DNA from: Elephas maximus indicus
Taxonomy: Eukaryota; Chordata; Mammalia; Proboscidea; Elephantidae
Direction of reading: 5' to 3'
Assembly (NCBI RefSeq): GCF_024166365.1
Contig: NC_064846.1
Span: 30,773,866 to 30,837,865, forward strand
DNA length: 64,000 nucleotides
In this document: positions 11,954-23,032 of the stretch, piece by piece
How positions within the stretch are numbered: the first letter of the stretch is position 1
Layout: each line of letters opens with the position of its first letter
The notes under the pieces: generated by a model
Seen by the model: only the letters and a program-made list of their open reading frames with translations
What the model was told of the DNA's origin: nothing
Databases searched by the model: none
Program-made: the position numbers and the translations under genes

Positions 11954-12848
11954 GTATCAATCAGTAATTACAGCAATGGACTTGATATAGAGTCAGGAAT
12001 ACAAAAAAGACTAAAATATTAAAAAGTACATTGTACATTTTCCATTTCCAGTATGATCCAATAAGGTCTTCTCCAACTGCCTTCCTATGAATAATAACTA
12101 TAAATTTTGGTCAGTATTTTTAAAAGAACAGAAAATACAAATAAACACACAGTAAAATAAGACAAAAGTCCTGGAAAGTAACAAAAGCAGACAGATTCTG
12201 AGGGTTGAAGAGTTGGACATTCGGGAGAAGGGTACAGTGGGCATAGAAATCACATTTTTATGACTTTTATCCTGAGGGTAGGATAAAACCTCTACCATGT
12301 GGGTGGTTACAGTGGTGTATCGCAGTCAATTCATATTGGTTCATGAGAACTGATTGTGGGCATCACTTCCCAACTCTGTGTTCAGTGACTTCACATTTCT
12401 AGCTTTAAATTGACTGGGTGGGGGTATTTATACCATGGAAATCAGAAAGTGCTAAAATAAGGGTTTAATTTTTTTTCTGGTAGCCAGTTATTACTATGTT
12501 TTTCATCGCACTACTAAATGGCTAAAATTGAGTTATAAAACCCATAATCTTTCTTGCTTGAAGACCCAGAGGACAGAGTGTGCAGCAACCACAACCTCAG
12601 CAAAGTGATGGTGGAATACATAAAGGAGAGATACAGAGAAGAGGAGCTCTACGTTCTGTGTATAAACTGTATCCAAATTTCTGGTTGGTTCCAATCTAAA
12701 GATAAAAGAATGAAGTGAGATTTGAACTCTAACCCAAGAGACAGAGTTTGTCATTTGAGTCCAATCAAATTAATTGCTTAATAAAACAAACAAACAAAAA
12801 TAAACTGTTCAGAGGTATAAGGCAGAATCCAGAGTCTCCACAGTATAA
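11954..12848. other. Intergenic DNA, nothing recognised
   Basis: This AT-rich stretch has no recognisable repeat or gene. Short frames on both strands lack any known motif. Confidence 0.5.
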
Positions 12849-12858
12849 CATTCACAAT

Positions 12859-13029
12859 AAAAACTGAAAAACTAAACCCAGTGCCGTCGAGTCAATTCCG
12901 ACTCATAGCGACCCTATAGGACAGAGTAGAACTGCCCTATAGAGTTTCCAAGGAGCACCTGGTGGATTTGAACTGCCGACCCTTTGGTTAGCAGCCATAG
13001 CACTTAAGCACTACGCCACCAGGGTTCCC
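12859..13029 (-). repeat. AfroSINE
   Basis: This is a full-length minus-strand SINE. An exact 10-bp duplication, CATTCACAAT, flanks it at 12849-12858 and 13030-13039. Confidence 0.92.
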
Positions 13030-16000
13030 CATTCACAATGTTCAGTATATAATCCCAAATTACTCGATCTTGTCACAAGAGAAAAGACAATCATTGGAGA
13101 GCAAACCTGAGACCAACTGGATGTTTGAATTAGCACACAAGAATTTTAAAGGACCCATTATAACTCACTGAAAAACTGGAAAATATGCTCATTGAAAAAC
13201 TGGAAAATATGTTAATAATGAATGAAAAGATGGAAAATGTCAGAAATAAATAAATTTTAATGGAATATATGCTCCCAATAAAAGGCAGAGATTGTCAAAT
13301 GGACCAAAAACAATCAAAAAAGAAACATCAGACCTCACTATATTCTGTCTACAAGAGGCATACCTTAATATAAAGACACAAGTAAAATACATGGATGGAA
13401 AAGGTATATCTTGCAAACCGTAAACATAAGAAGGAGAGAGTATCCATATTAAAATCAGGCAAAATAAATTTCAAGTCAAAAAAATTATTATCAGAGATAA
13501 TGAATGTTAGTTCATCAGAACATAACAATCATAATAGTGTATACACTTAATAACAGACCTGCAAAATACATGAAGCAGAAAATGACAGAATTAATGAGAG
13601 AATAGAAGAAAATTTAAATACGATTCTTAATAATTTATGGAACAATAACACAGAAATATACATGGTCTGATCAACTACCTTAACCCAACTGATACTATCT
13701 AAACACTACTCCCTACAACTATGGGATATATATACTTTTCAAGCAACATATATGTTACCAAAATAGCTTACATGGGAATAGTAAAAAAATTCCTCAATGA
13801 AATTAAAAGGACTGAAATCAAACGGAGTGCACTCTCTTACAAAAATGGAATTAAATTAGAAGTAAATAAAATGAAGATATGGGGAAAAAATATATAAATT
13901 AAGCAAAACAGGTCTAAAATGATTCATGTGTCAGGAAAGAACCATATGAAATATTAGGAAATATTTTGAAAAGAATGCTAACAAAACTACAACATATCAA
14001 AATTGGTGGGTTGCAGCTAATGTGGTGCTTAGAAGAAAATTTATACCAGCAAATGTATATATTAGAAAGAAAAGAGAATTCTAAAATCAATGACCTAGGA
14101 TTCACACTACAAAGCTATAAAAAGAAGAGCAAAGTAATTTAAACAAAAGAAAGTAATAAAAAAGAGAAGATATTAAAGAAATAGAAAATTTTAAAATAGA
14201 GGAAAACAGCAAAGCCAGAAGTTGTTTCTTTGAAAACAGCAAGAAAATTGATAAACCTCCAGCTAGACTTCTCAAGAACAAAGAGAGAGCCCAAATTCTT
14301 GATCTCAGGAATGAAAGAGGAAACATCACTAAAGATTCTAAAAGGAAAATAAGATAATATTATCAACAATTTTATGCTGGCAAATTTGACAATTTACGTA
14401 AAATGGACAGATTCCTTTGAAAAATACAGTGTATCAAAATTGACAGATTAAATAGACTATCTTAATAGTTGTATGTCTATTAATGAAATTAAATTTGTTA
14501 TACAAAATTTTCCCTCAAAGAAAACTCCGTGCCAAGATGTTTTCACTGTTGAATTCTATCAAACATTTTAAAGAAGAAATAATGCCAATCCTACACACAC
14601 TCAGAAAATAGAGGTCAGACTAACACTACTGATACCAAAACCTGACAAAGTCACTGCAAAATAATCACAGACCAATATCCCTCATGAACATAGATGCAAA
14701 AGTACTTTAAACAAAATATGAACAAATTGAATCCAGCAAAAAGTGATATCTCATAACCAAATAGTGCTTGTTACAAAAATACAAGGTTGTTTTATCATTA
14801 GAAAATTAATTAATACAATTCACCATATTAATTAAAAAAGAAAAAATATACGATCATCTTTATAAATACAGAAATAATATATTACAGAAATTCACTCATT
14901 CATGGTAAAAGATCTCAGCAAATTTGGAATAGAAGGGAACTTCCTCAAAATAATAAAGAGCTTTATGTACAATTTTTTTTAAATGTACAACCTACAACTA
15001 ATGTCATACCAAATGGTGCAATATTGAATGTTTTCCCCATAAGGCTGAGAAAAAAGCAAGACGGCTTCTCTCACAGTTTGTCATTCAACACTGGACTAGA
15101 GGTCTAACCCATAATAAGGCAAGAAAAATTAAATAAAATGCAAAAAGTTAAGAGATGAAGAAATAAAATTGTCTTTATTTGCAGACTGTAAGAAATCTAC
15201 AAAACAACTACTAGAAATAATAAGTAAACTTAGCAGTCTTGGAATATAAGTTCAATACAGATATCAATTGTGTTTTTACTTATTGGCAGCAAACAAATAG
15301 AAAATGAAACCGAAAAAAAAATTCCATCTACAACAGCATCAGAGAATATACAGCATTTAGAAGGAATTAAAAGATGTGAAAGATTTTGACACTAAAAATT
15401 ACAAAATATTGCTGAGATAAAATTAAGAAAACCTAAACATTTATTGATTCAAAGAATTAATAATTTCATCAATTCTCTCCAAACTGATGTATTAATTTTT
15501 TAAAAATCTCAATTAAAATTACAGCAGGTTATTTTGCAATAACAAGTTGATTCTAAATTTTACATGGAAATGCAAATATAAAGCCATCTTGTAAAAAAAG
15601 AACAAAGTTGAAAGACTTAGTTTTTAATTCAAGACACTATAAAACTACAGTAATCAAAACATCATGGTTTTGGCATAAGGATCAACAAATAGATCAACAG
15701 AGACGAAGAGAAAGCTTGAAAATAGACCCACACTTTTATAATCATTTGGTTTTCAACAAAAGCACCAACACAATCCAATGAACAAAGAAAGTCTTTTCAA
15801 CAAATCATGCTGGAATAACTAGATATTCATAAAGAAAAAAATGAACTTCAACCCCTGCCTTACACCAAACACAGATATTAACACAAGATGAGTCATAGAC
15901 TTAAATATGAAAGCAAAAACCATAAAACTTATAAAAATACAAGACAATATCTTTGTGACTTGGGTATAGTTAAGTTTTTTTTTAGACAAGTCACAGAAAA

Positions 16001-16342
16001 CAATAACCATAAAGGAAAAAAGTAATACACTAGGATTCATCAAAATGTAAAACTTCTGTTTATCAAGAAGACATCACTAAACAAAAGAATAGGCAAACCA
16101 CAAAATGAGAGAAAATAGTCATAACCATGTACCTGACAAAGAATTGGCAATCAGGATATAAGCAAGCAAACAAACAAAAAACTTCTACAACTCAGTAATA
16201 AAAGGAAAAACAGCTCAATTAAAAAAATAAATGGACCAGACTTTCAAATAAATGCTTCACAAAAAACACTATATGAATGGCCAATAAGTATATCATTAAC
16301 CATTGGGAGAAATGAAAACCGAAGACACAATGAGATACTACT

Positions 16343-16533
16343 CTTGTTGTTTGGTGCCCTAGAGTTGATTCCACTTCACAGAGACCCTATTGGAGAGAGC
16401 AGAACTGCTCCATAGGATTTTCTAGGCTGTAATATTCATCTGAGTAGTTCTTCAGGTCATTCTTCTGCAGAGCTGATGAGTGGCTTTGATCCATCAACCT
16501 TTCAGTTAGCAGCTGTTGTGCCACCAGGGCTCC
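16343..16533 (-). repeat. AfroSINE, older long type, in ancient L1
   Basis: The body includes the TAGGCTGTAATATTCATC segment that marks the longer SINE variant. It splits the ancient L1 sentence at GAGATACTACT / AAGATACTACT, which looks like its target duplication. Confidence 0.8.
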
Positions 16534-16555
16534 TTAAGATACTACTAAAAAAAAA

Positions 16556-16590
16556 AAAAAAACACCATTGTCGTCGAGTCGATTACTCAC
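16556..16590 (-). repeat. AfroSINE 3'-end fragment
   Basis: Only the terminal CCATTGTCGTCGAGTCGATT remains, next to a long A run. It is 5' truncated. Confidence 0.6.
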
Positions 16591-16720
16591 CCTCAATTCT
16601 GGATATAATTAAAATGACTGACATCACCAAGTGTTGGTGAGATTGTGAATCAACTTGAATTCTCATACGTTGTTGGTGGAAATGTGAAATTATAAAGCTG
16701 CTTTTGTTGTAGGTCTGGTA

Positions 16721-16881
16721 AGACCTTTGCCGTTGTTGAGTTGATTCCAACTCATAATGACCCTGTAGCACAGAGCAGAACTGCCGCATAGGGTTTCCAA
16801 GGAGCAGCTGGCGAGTTTAAACTGCCGACCTTTTTGGTTAGCAGGCATCGTTCTTAACCACTGCACCACCAGGGCGCCAAA
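16721..16881 (-). repeat. AfroSINE
   Basis: This is a complete SINE with an exact 10-bp duplication, AGGTCTGGTA, at 16711-16720 and 16882-16891. It sits in the ancient L1. Confidence 0.9.
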
Positions 16882-16989
16882 AGGTCTGGTAGTTTCTTCT
16901 AAATATATACCTACACTATGACTCATCAATTTCACTCCTACAAAATGAAAATGCTAGTGAAAGAATTTTTTCTAATGGGTTTATTCATA

Positions 16990-17125
16990 AGGTTGTCATT
17001 GTTAGGTGCCTTGGAGTTGCTCCTGATAACATGTCTGAAGTATGTGAGACAAAATCTTGCTGTTCTCGTTTCTAAGGAGCATTCTGGCTGTGCTTCTTCA
17101 CAGAGAGACTTGTTAGTTCTTTGTG
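16990..17125 (-). repeat. RTE 3'-end fragment, internally deleted
   Basis: The RTE terminus (TTGTTAGGTGCC) is joined directly to the ATAACATGTCTGAAGTATGT segment, skipping about 150 bases that are present in other copies. Confidence 0.75.
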
Positions 17126-17734
17126 TAGAATAGCAGCTATGTAATTAAGTGTGCAATTTAACACAATAAAAATAGTAGATTCTCCTTTTGCTTATTAAAA
17201 AAAAAACCACAACTGAAATGCTAGACAGTTTCTCTGACCTTCAGTCTGATGAGGATAATTTATAAATAGATATTGTTAAGAGTCTGAGTAGGCACTGGCA
17301 GTAGGCAATCATCTCCTCCTGATGAAATTATGTAGTCTGTGTTTCTGTGCGTATACATCTCTGTAGTTTAATCTAGGAATAATTTAATTCATAAGGTATT
17401 CCTTTAAAATTTATTTTGTTTTCCTTTCTTGTGATATTGCTTTACAATAGATATAGGCCAATGAACACCTCTCAATTGCACTATGTGCTGTGGAAATTAC
17501 AGAGGAAATAGAGGTCATAACCCAATCCTTGAGGAGCTGCCTAATCGAATGGGAAGATTAGGGAAACACAAATAAACGCAGATAATGGAAACACAACCAA
17601 CCACAATTATCCAAACATGTCCAGGAAAAATACCTAATAATTATATTTAGAGACAAGATCCCAGCTGTGTAATAAATCTGCTCTTTGACACCTGGTATTG
17701 ACAAAAAGGCCCTGGATAGGATTAATCAGAAAAC
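17126..17734. other. Intergenic DNA, nothing recognised
   Basis: I see no gene or assignable repeat in this stretch. Confidence 0.5.
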
Positions 17735-17895
17735 TTGGATTCTGCTTCCAACACTAGCCAAGTGGCCTTAAGCAAATTGGTGTCTCAGCCTCAGTTCCCT
17801 CAAAAATATAATTTGAACATTATTCTCCTCTTTACTGACCTCAAAAATTATTGTGAGATTAAATGATAAAATACATGTGAAAGTGCTTTGTAAAC
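17735..17895 (+). repeat. MIR SINE relic
   Basis: The order of landmarks fits MIR: GTCTCAGCCTCAGTTCCCTC, then GTGAGATTAAATGATAAAAT and AAAGTGCTTTGTAAA. It is an old pan-mammalian repeat. Confidence 0.7.
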
Positions 17896-18177
17896 TGAAG
17901 CTGTATACAGTTTTGAAGAGATGTTTTCTTTGAGGTTCTTATTTGCACATGCAGGTCACTTCCTGTAGAGAGCCCCCAGCTGCCCACTTATGTACTAACT
18001 GAAGTTCCACTTTTACAGTGAAAACTATAAATGGTCTTTCCAGCCTCTTAGTTCCTATAGATGCTTATTAGTTATTACCTGGAACTGCCTGCCATTATTA
18101 GGTTTTTGTATGCATTGACTTTTCTGCTTTGTTAGGCTATAAGCAACTTGACAGACGGGTGGTGGCTGCTCATGATA

Positions 18178-18249
18178 TGCCTTGGTTGGGAGTAGAACCC
18201 GGGTCTCCCTCATAGAAGGCAAGAATTCTACCGCTGAACCATCAATGCC
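18178..18249 (-). pseudogene. tRNA-Gly-like pseudogene
   Basis: On the minus strand the sequence reads GCATTGATGGTTCAGCGGTA, then AGACCCGGGTTCTACTCC, which follows a tRNA-Gly gene end to end. The anticodon position reads TCT instead of GCC, and the acceptor arms no longer pair well. It may be a free tRNA pseudogene or the head of a tRNA-Gly SINE. I see no CCA or poly(A). Confidence 0.65.
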
Positions 18250-18266
18250 CCATGTATCAACATATA

Positions 18267-18301
18267 AACCAACGCTTAACCACTACGCCACCAGGGTTTC
18301 C
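18267..18301 (-). repeat. 35-nt AfroSINE head flanked by target duplications
   Basis: The insert contains only the SINE 5' head (complement of CCACTACGCCACCAGGGTTT). It is flanked by exact 11-bp copies of ATCAACATATA at 18256-18266 and 18302-18312. No body or tail is present. Confidence 0.8.
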
Positions 18302-19014
18302 ATCAACATATAATATATGTAATATATACAATTTATATAAGTAAATTCCCCCCACATGTCTGACAGTCGGTCATACTTTGGGGGCTTGTGTGTTGCTGTG
18401 ATGCTGGCAGCTATCCACCCGTATTCAAATACCAGTAGGGTCATCCATGGTTGACAGATTTTGGCTGAGCTTCCAGACTAAGAAGGACTTGGGGGTCTAC
18501 ATCTGAAAAAAATTAGCCAGTGAAACCTTATGAACAACAATGGAAGATTGTCTGATATAGTGCAGGAAGATGAGCCCTTGAAGTTGGAAGGCACTGAAAA
18601 GATAACTAAGGAAGAGCTGCCTCCTCAAAGTAGAGTCGACCTTAATGACATGAATGGAGTCAAGCCTTCTGGACCTTCTCTGGCTGATGTGGTATGACTC
18701 AAAATGAGAAGAAATGGCTGCAAACATCCATTAATAATAGGAACTTGGAATGTACAGACTATGAATCTAGGAAAATTGGAAATCATCAAAAGTGAAATGG
18801 AATGCATAAATATCTATATCCTAGGCATTGGTGAGCTGAAATGGACTGGTATTGGCCATTTTGAACCAGGCAATCATATGATCTACTATTCTGGGAATGA
18901 CAAGTTGAAGAGGAATGATGTTGCATTCATCATCAAAAAGAACATTTCAAGATCTATCCTGAAGTACAAAGCTGTCAGTGATAGGATAATACCCACATGC
19001 CTACAAGGAAGACC

Positions 19015-19160
19015 TTGTAGCATAGTGGTTAAGAGCTTGGCTGGTAACCAAAAGGTCAGCAATTCAAATCTACCAGCCACTCCTTGGAAACCCTATGGGC
19101 CAGTTCTACTCTGTCCTATAGGGTTGCTGTGAGTTGGAACCCACTAAACAGCACCTAACA
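19015..19160 (+). repeat. AfroSINE in RTE-E, RTE-like tail
   Basis: An exact 12-bp duplication, ACAAGGAAGACC, lies at 19003-19014 and 19161-19172. The SINE ends in GAGTTGGAACCC...AGCACCTAACA, which matches the RTE terminus, whereas many other copies end in a GGCAGTGGGTTTGG-type tail. The SINE head begins at TAGCATAGTGGTTAAG, so a few head bases are missing. Confidence 0.9.
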
Positions 19161-21418
19161 ACAAGGAAGACCAGTTAATACAACTATTAATCAAATTTAT
19201 GCACCAACCACTAGGGCCAAAGATAAATAAATTGAAGATTTTTACCAACTTCAAGTCTGAAATTGATCAAACCTCAATCAAGATGCATTGATAAATACTA
19301 GTGATTGGAATGCGAAAATTGGGAAAAAGAAGAATGATTCGTAGTCAGAAAATATGACCTCAGTGATAGAAACAATGCCAGAGATCTCATGATAGAATTT
19401 TGCAAGATCAACGACTTCTTCACTGCAAGTACCTTTTTGCAACAACATAAAAGGCAACTATATGGGAGTACCTTGCCAGATGGAATACACAGGGATTCAA
19501 TCGACTATATCTGTGGAAAGAGACACTGGAAAAGCTCAATATCATCAACCAGAACAAGGCCAGGGGCAGACTATGGAAAAGACCATCAACTGCTCATATG
19601 CAAGTTCAAGGCGAAATTGAAGAAAATTAAAACAAGTCCGCGAGAGGCAAAGTACTACCACCAGTATATCCCACCTGAATTTAGAGACCATCTCTAGAAC
19701 AGATTTGACACATTCAACACTAATGGCTTAAGACCAAATGAGCTGTGGAATTACACCAAGGACATCATACAGGAAGACAGCAACAGGTCGTTAAAAAGAA
19801 GAAAAGAGCCAAATGGGTGTCAGAAGAAACTCTGAAAGTTGCCCTCGAATGTAGAGTAGCTAAAGTGAAAGGAAGAAATGATGAAGAAAAAGAGCTGAAT
19901 AGAAGATTTCAAATGGCAGCTGGAGAAGATGAAGTAAAGTGCTATAATGAAATGTGCAAAGACCCGGAGAGAGAAAACTAAAAGGGAAGAACACGCTTGA
20001 CATTTCTCAAGCTGAAAGAACTGAAGAAAGCATTCAAGTCTCGAGTTGCAATATTGAAAAATTCCACGGGGACAATACTAAAAGACACAGGGAGCATCCA
20101 AAGAAGATGGAAGGAATAGACAGAGTCACTGTATCAACTAGAATTGATTGATGGTAAGCCATTTCAGGAGATAGCATATGTTCAAGGACCAGTGGTATTG
20201 AAGGGAGAGGTCCAAGCTGCAATGAAGGCATTGGCGAAAAACAAGCCTCCAGGAACTGAAAGAATACCAGTTGAGATGCTTCAACAAACAGATCCAGCTC
20301 TGGAAGCACTCACTTGTCTATGCCAAGCAATTTGGAAGACAGCTACCTGGCCAACCGACTGGAAGAGATCCATATTTATGCCTATTCCCAAGAGAGGTGA
20401 TCCAACAGAATGCAGAAATTATCAAACAATATCATTAATATCACACACAAGCAAAATTTTGCTGAAGATTATTCAAAAGCAGTTGCAGCAGTACATCCAC
20501 AGGGAACTGCCAGAAATTCAAGCCACATTCAGAAGAGGACATGGAAGGCAGAGTATCATTGCTGATGTCAGGTGGATCTTGGCTGAAAACAGAGATTTCC
20601 AGAAAGACGTTTACCTGTGCTTTATTGACTATGCAAAGGCATTTGACTGTGTGGATCATAACAAATTATGGATAACATTCCCATGAATGGGAATTCCAGA
20701 ACACTTCATTGTGTTCATGGGGAACCTGTACTTAGACCAAGAGGCAGTCGTTCCAGCAGAACAAGGGGATACTGCATGGTTTAAAGTCAAGAAAGGTGGG
20801 TCAAGTCAAGAAAGGTGTGTGAAGTCAAGAAAGGGTTGTATCCTTTCACCATGCCTATTCAATCTGTATGCAGAGCAAATAATCTGAGAAGCTGGACTAT
20901 ATGGAGAAGAACGGGGCATCAGGATTGGAGGAAGACTCATTAACAACCTGAGATATGCAGATGACACAACCTTGCTTGCTGAAAGTGAGGAGGACTTGAA
21001 GCACTTACTGATGAAGATCAAAGACCACAGCCTTCATTATGGATTACACCTCAATATAAAATAAAAACAAAATTCCTCACAACTGGACCAATAAACAACA
21101 TCATGATAAATGGAGAAAATACTGAAATTATCAAGGATTTCATTTTACTTGGATCTACAATCAACGCCTATGGAAGCAGCAGTCAAGACATCAAACAACG
21201 CATTGCATTGGGCAGTTCTGCTGCAAAAGTCCTCTTTAAAGTGTTGAAATGCAAAGATGTAACTTTGAGGACTAAGGTGCACCTGACCCAAGCCATGATA
21301 TTTTTAATTGCCTGGTATACATGTGAAAGCTGGACAATGAATAAGGAAAATCAAAGTAGAATTGATGCATTTGAATTATGGTATTGGTGAAGAATATTGA
21401 ATATACTCCAACGTGCCA

Positions 21419-21576
21419 GGAAATCCTGAATGGCGTAGTGGTTAAGTGCTATGGCTGCTAACCAAAGAGTCAGCAGTTCGAACCTGCCAGGTTCTCACTG
21501 GAAACTCTATGAGGAAGTTCTACTCTGTCTTATGGGGTCGCTATGACTGCAATGGGTTTTTGCTTTTTTTTTTTTT
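21419..21576 (+). repeat. AfroSINE in RTE-E
   Basis: The SINE head is GGAAATCCTGAATGGCGTAG and the tail is T-rich. The flanks, CTCCAACGTGCCA and TCATGGACTGCT, both correspond to the same RTE segment, so the duplication is old and diverged. Confidence 0.8.
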
Positions 21577-21997
21577 CATGGACTGCTGGAAGAATAAACA
21601 AGTCTGTCATGGAAGAAGTACAGGCAGCATGCTCCTTGGAAGTGAGGATGGTGAGACTTCATCTCAGGTACTTTGGACATGTTATCAGGAGGGACCATTC
21701 CCTGGAGAAGGACATCATGTTTGGTAAAATAGAGGGTCAGTGAAAAAGAGGAAGACCCTTGAGGAGATGGATTGACACCGTGGCTGCAACAATAGGCTCA
21801 AACGTAGCAATGATTGTGAGAATGACGCAGAACTGGGCAGTGTTTCCTTCTGTTTTACATAGGGCTGCTATGATTTGGAACCAACTCCATGGCACCTAAC
21901 AACACAACAACAACAACACTTTGAAAAAGAGGTGGTAGGGGGTGTCATAAGGACTAATGCTGAAAGATACCACTGGGTCTGGTATCCTTTCAGTTGT

Positions 21998-22206
21998 TCC
22001 CTACTTAAAAAACAAACTCATTGCCCTTGAGTGAATTCTAAGTCACAGCAACCCTATAGGACAGAGAACTGCCCCACAGGGTTTCCAAGGTTGTAATCTT
22101 CACGGAAGCCAGCTGCTACATCTTTCTTCCTTGGAGCGGCTGGTGGGTTCTGACCACTGACCTTTTGATTAGCAGTCGAGGGCTTAACCACTGCACCACC
22201 AGGGCT
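21998..22206 (-). repeat. AfroSINE, older long type
   Basis: This minus-strand copy includes the TGTAATCTTCACGGAAGCC segment of the long variant and ends at the head complement CCACCAGGGCTC. Confidence 0.85.
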
Positions 22207-22425
22207 CTTCAGTTGGTCACTAGATGGAAATTCAGATCAGCTGTGAATTCTATTGACTCTTTTTTTCTAAAGACCGTGGAGTGAGTTGGGTGTCAGATTA
22301 CCTGTTACTTGCTTCAGTTTAAACATATTTTAAATATATTGTCGTTAACTACATATGTGACGACAATTTTGAATTTATTTCTAATCCTAACATGTAGACT
22401 GAATACAATCTCTACTATATTTCTT

Positions 22426-22575
22426 TTGGGAGCCCTCGTGATGCAGTGGTTAAGAGCTTGGCTGCTAACCAAAAGATCCGCCGTTCAAATCCACCAGCCA
22501 CTCCTTGGAAACCCCATGAGGCAATTCTACTGTCTTATTGGGTCATTATGAGTCAGAATGAAAATTTTTTTTTAA
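22426..22575 (+). repeat. AfroSINE
   Basis: The head is GGGAGCCCTCGTGATGCAGT, with the B-box-like GTTCAAATCC and a terminal T-rich tail. Confidence 0.85.
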
Positions 22576-22689
22576 ATATCTCTTTTGTTTAAGTTTCCTT
22601 CCTCTCACTCCCTCACACACATGACTGTTTTAACTTTGTGCTTAACTTTGTAGTTAAATATCTAATTGCTCATGGGCTAAATCAGCACC

Positions 22690-23032
22690 ATCCAATAGAA
22701 ATATGATGCAAGCTACAGATGCCATCCGTGTATGTAATTTTAAATTTTCTAGTAGCCACTGTCATAAAAGGAAAGAGGTAAAATAAAATTTAATAATATA
22801 GATTATTTAACTCAATGCATTCAAAATATTTTCACTGCATTACATATTATTTATATGTAAATAATATAAAATATTAATGAGACATATTACAGTTTTCTTA
22901 TCGTGCTAAATCCAGTGTGTATTTCCCTCTTACAGCAAATCTCAATTTGAACCAGCCACATTTCAAGTGCTCAGCACTCACTTGTGGCCAGTACTTATTG
23001 TATTAAACAGACCATTTCTAAATAGAACTCGT
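22690..23032 (+). repeat. Old eutherian DNA-transposon-like repeat, family not named
   Basis: It begins CACCATCCAATAGAAATATG and contains TTTTCTAGTAGCCACTGTC and CCACATTTCAAGTGCTCA. This is a known medium-copy eutherian repeat with complementary ends (CTGTCCAATAG / TTGGACAG in better copies). I recognise the sequence but cannot name the family reliably. Confidence 0.55.

Larger units (their letters stand above)
13080..16980 (+). repeat. Ancient L1 ORF2 and 3' region (L1M-like)
   Basis: On the plus strand the sequence follows L1 ORF2 in order. Early parts read like the endonuclease (ATATTCTGTCTACAAGAGGC region near 13345), the middle like the reverse transcriptase, and 15640-16340 like the C-terminal part (CATCATGGTTTTGGCATAAG near 15660). 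It is full of stops and small deletions. It is interrupted by an old SINE at 16343-16533 and further SINEs to 16881. It belongs to an older L1 lineage than the copies at 43-50 kb. Confidence 0.75.
18348..21919 (+). mobile_element. RTE-E: full-length decayed RTE with two SINE insertions
   Basis: The copy runs from the RTE 5' end (CCCACATGTCTGACAG) to the GGCACCTAACAAC tail. The coding region is recognisable throughout: endonuclease from ATG 18704, reverse transcriptase with FIDYAKAFD near 20620-20650 and a YADD equivalent near 20960. It is broken by stops, frameshifts and a local duplication near 20790-20835, where the GTCAAGAAAGG unit occurs three times. SINEs interrupt it at 19015-19160 and 21419-21576. 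I did not find a clear target duplication for the whole element. Confidence 0.88.
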
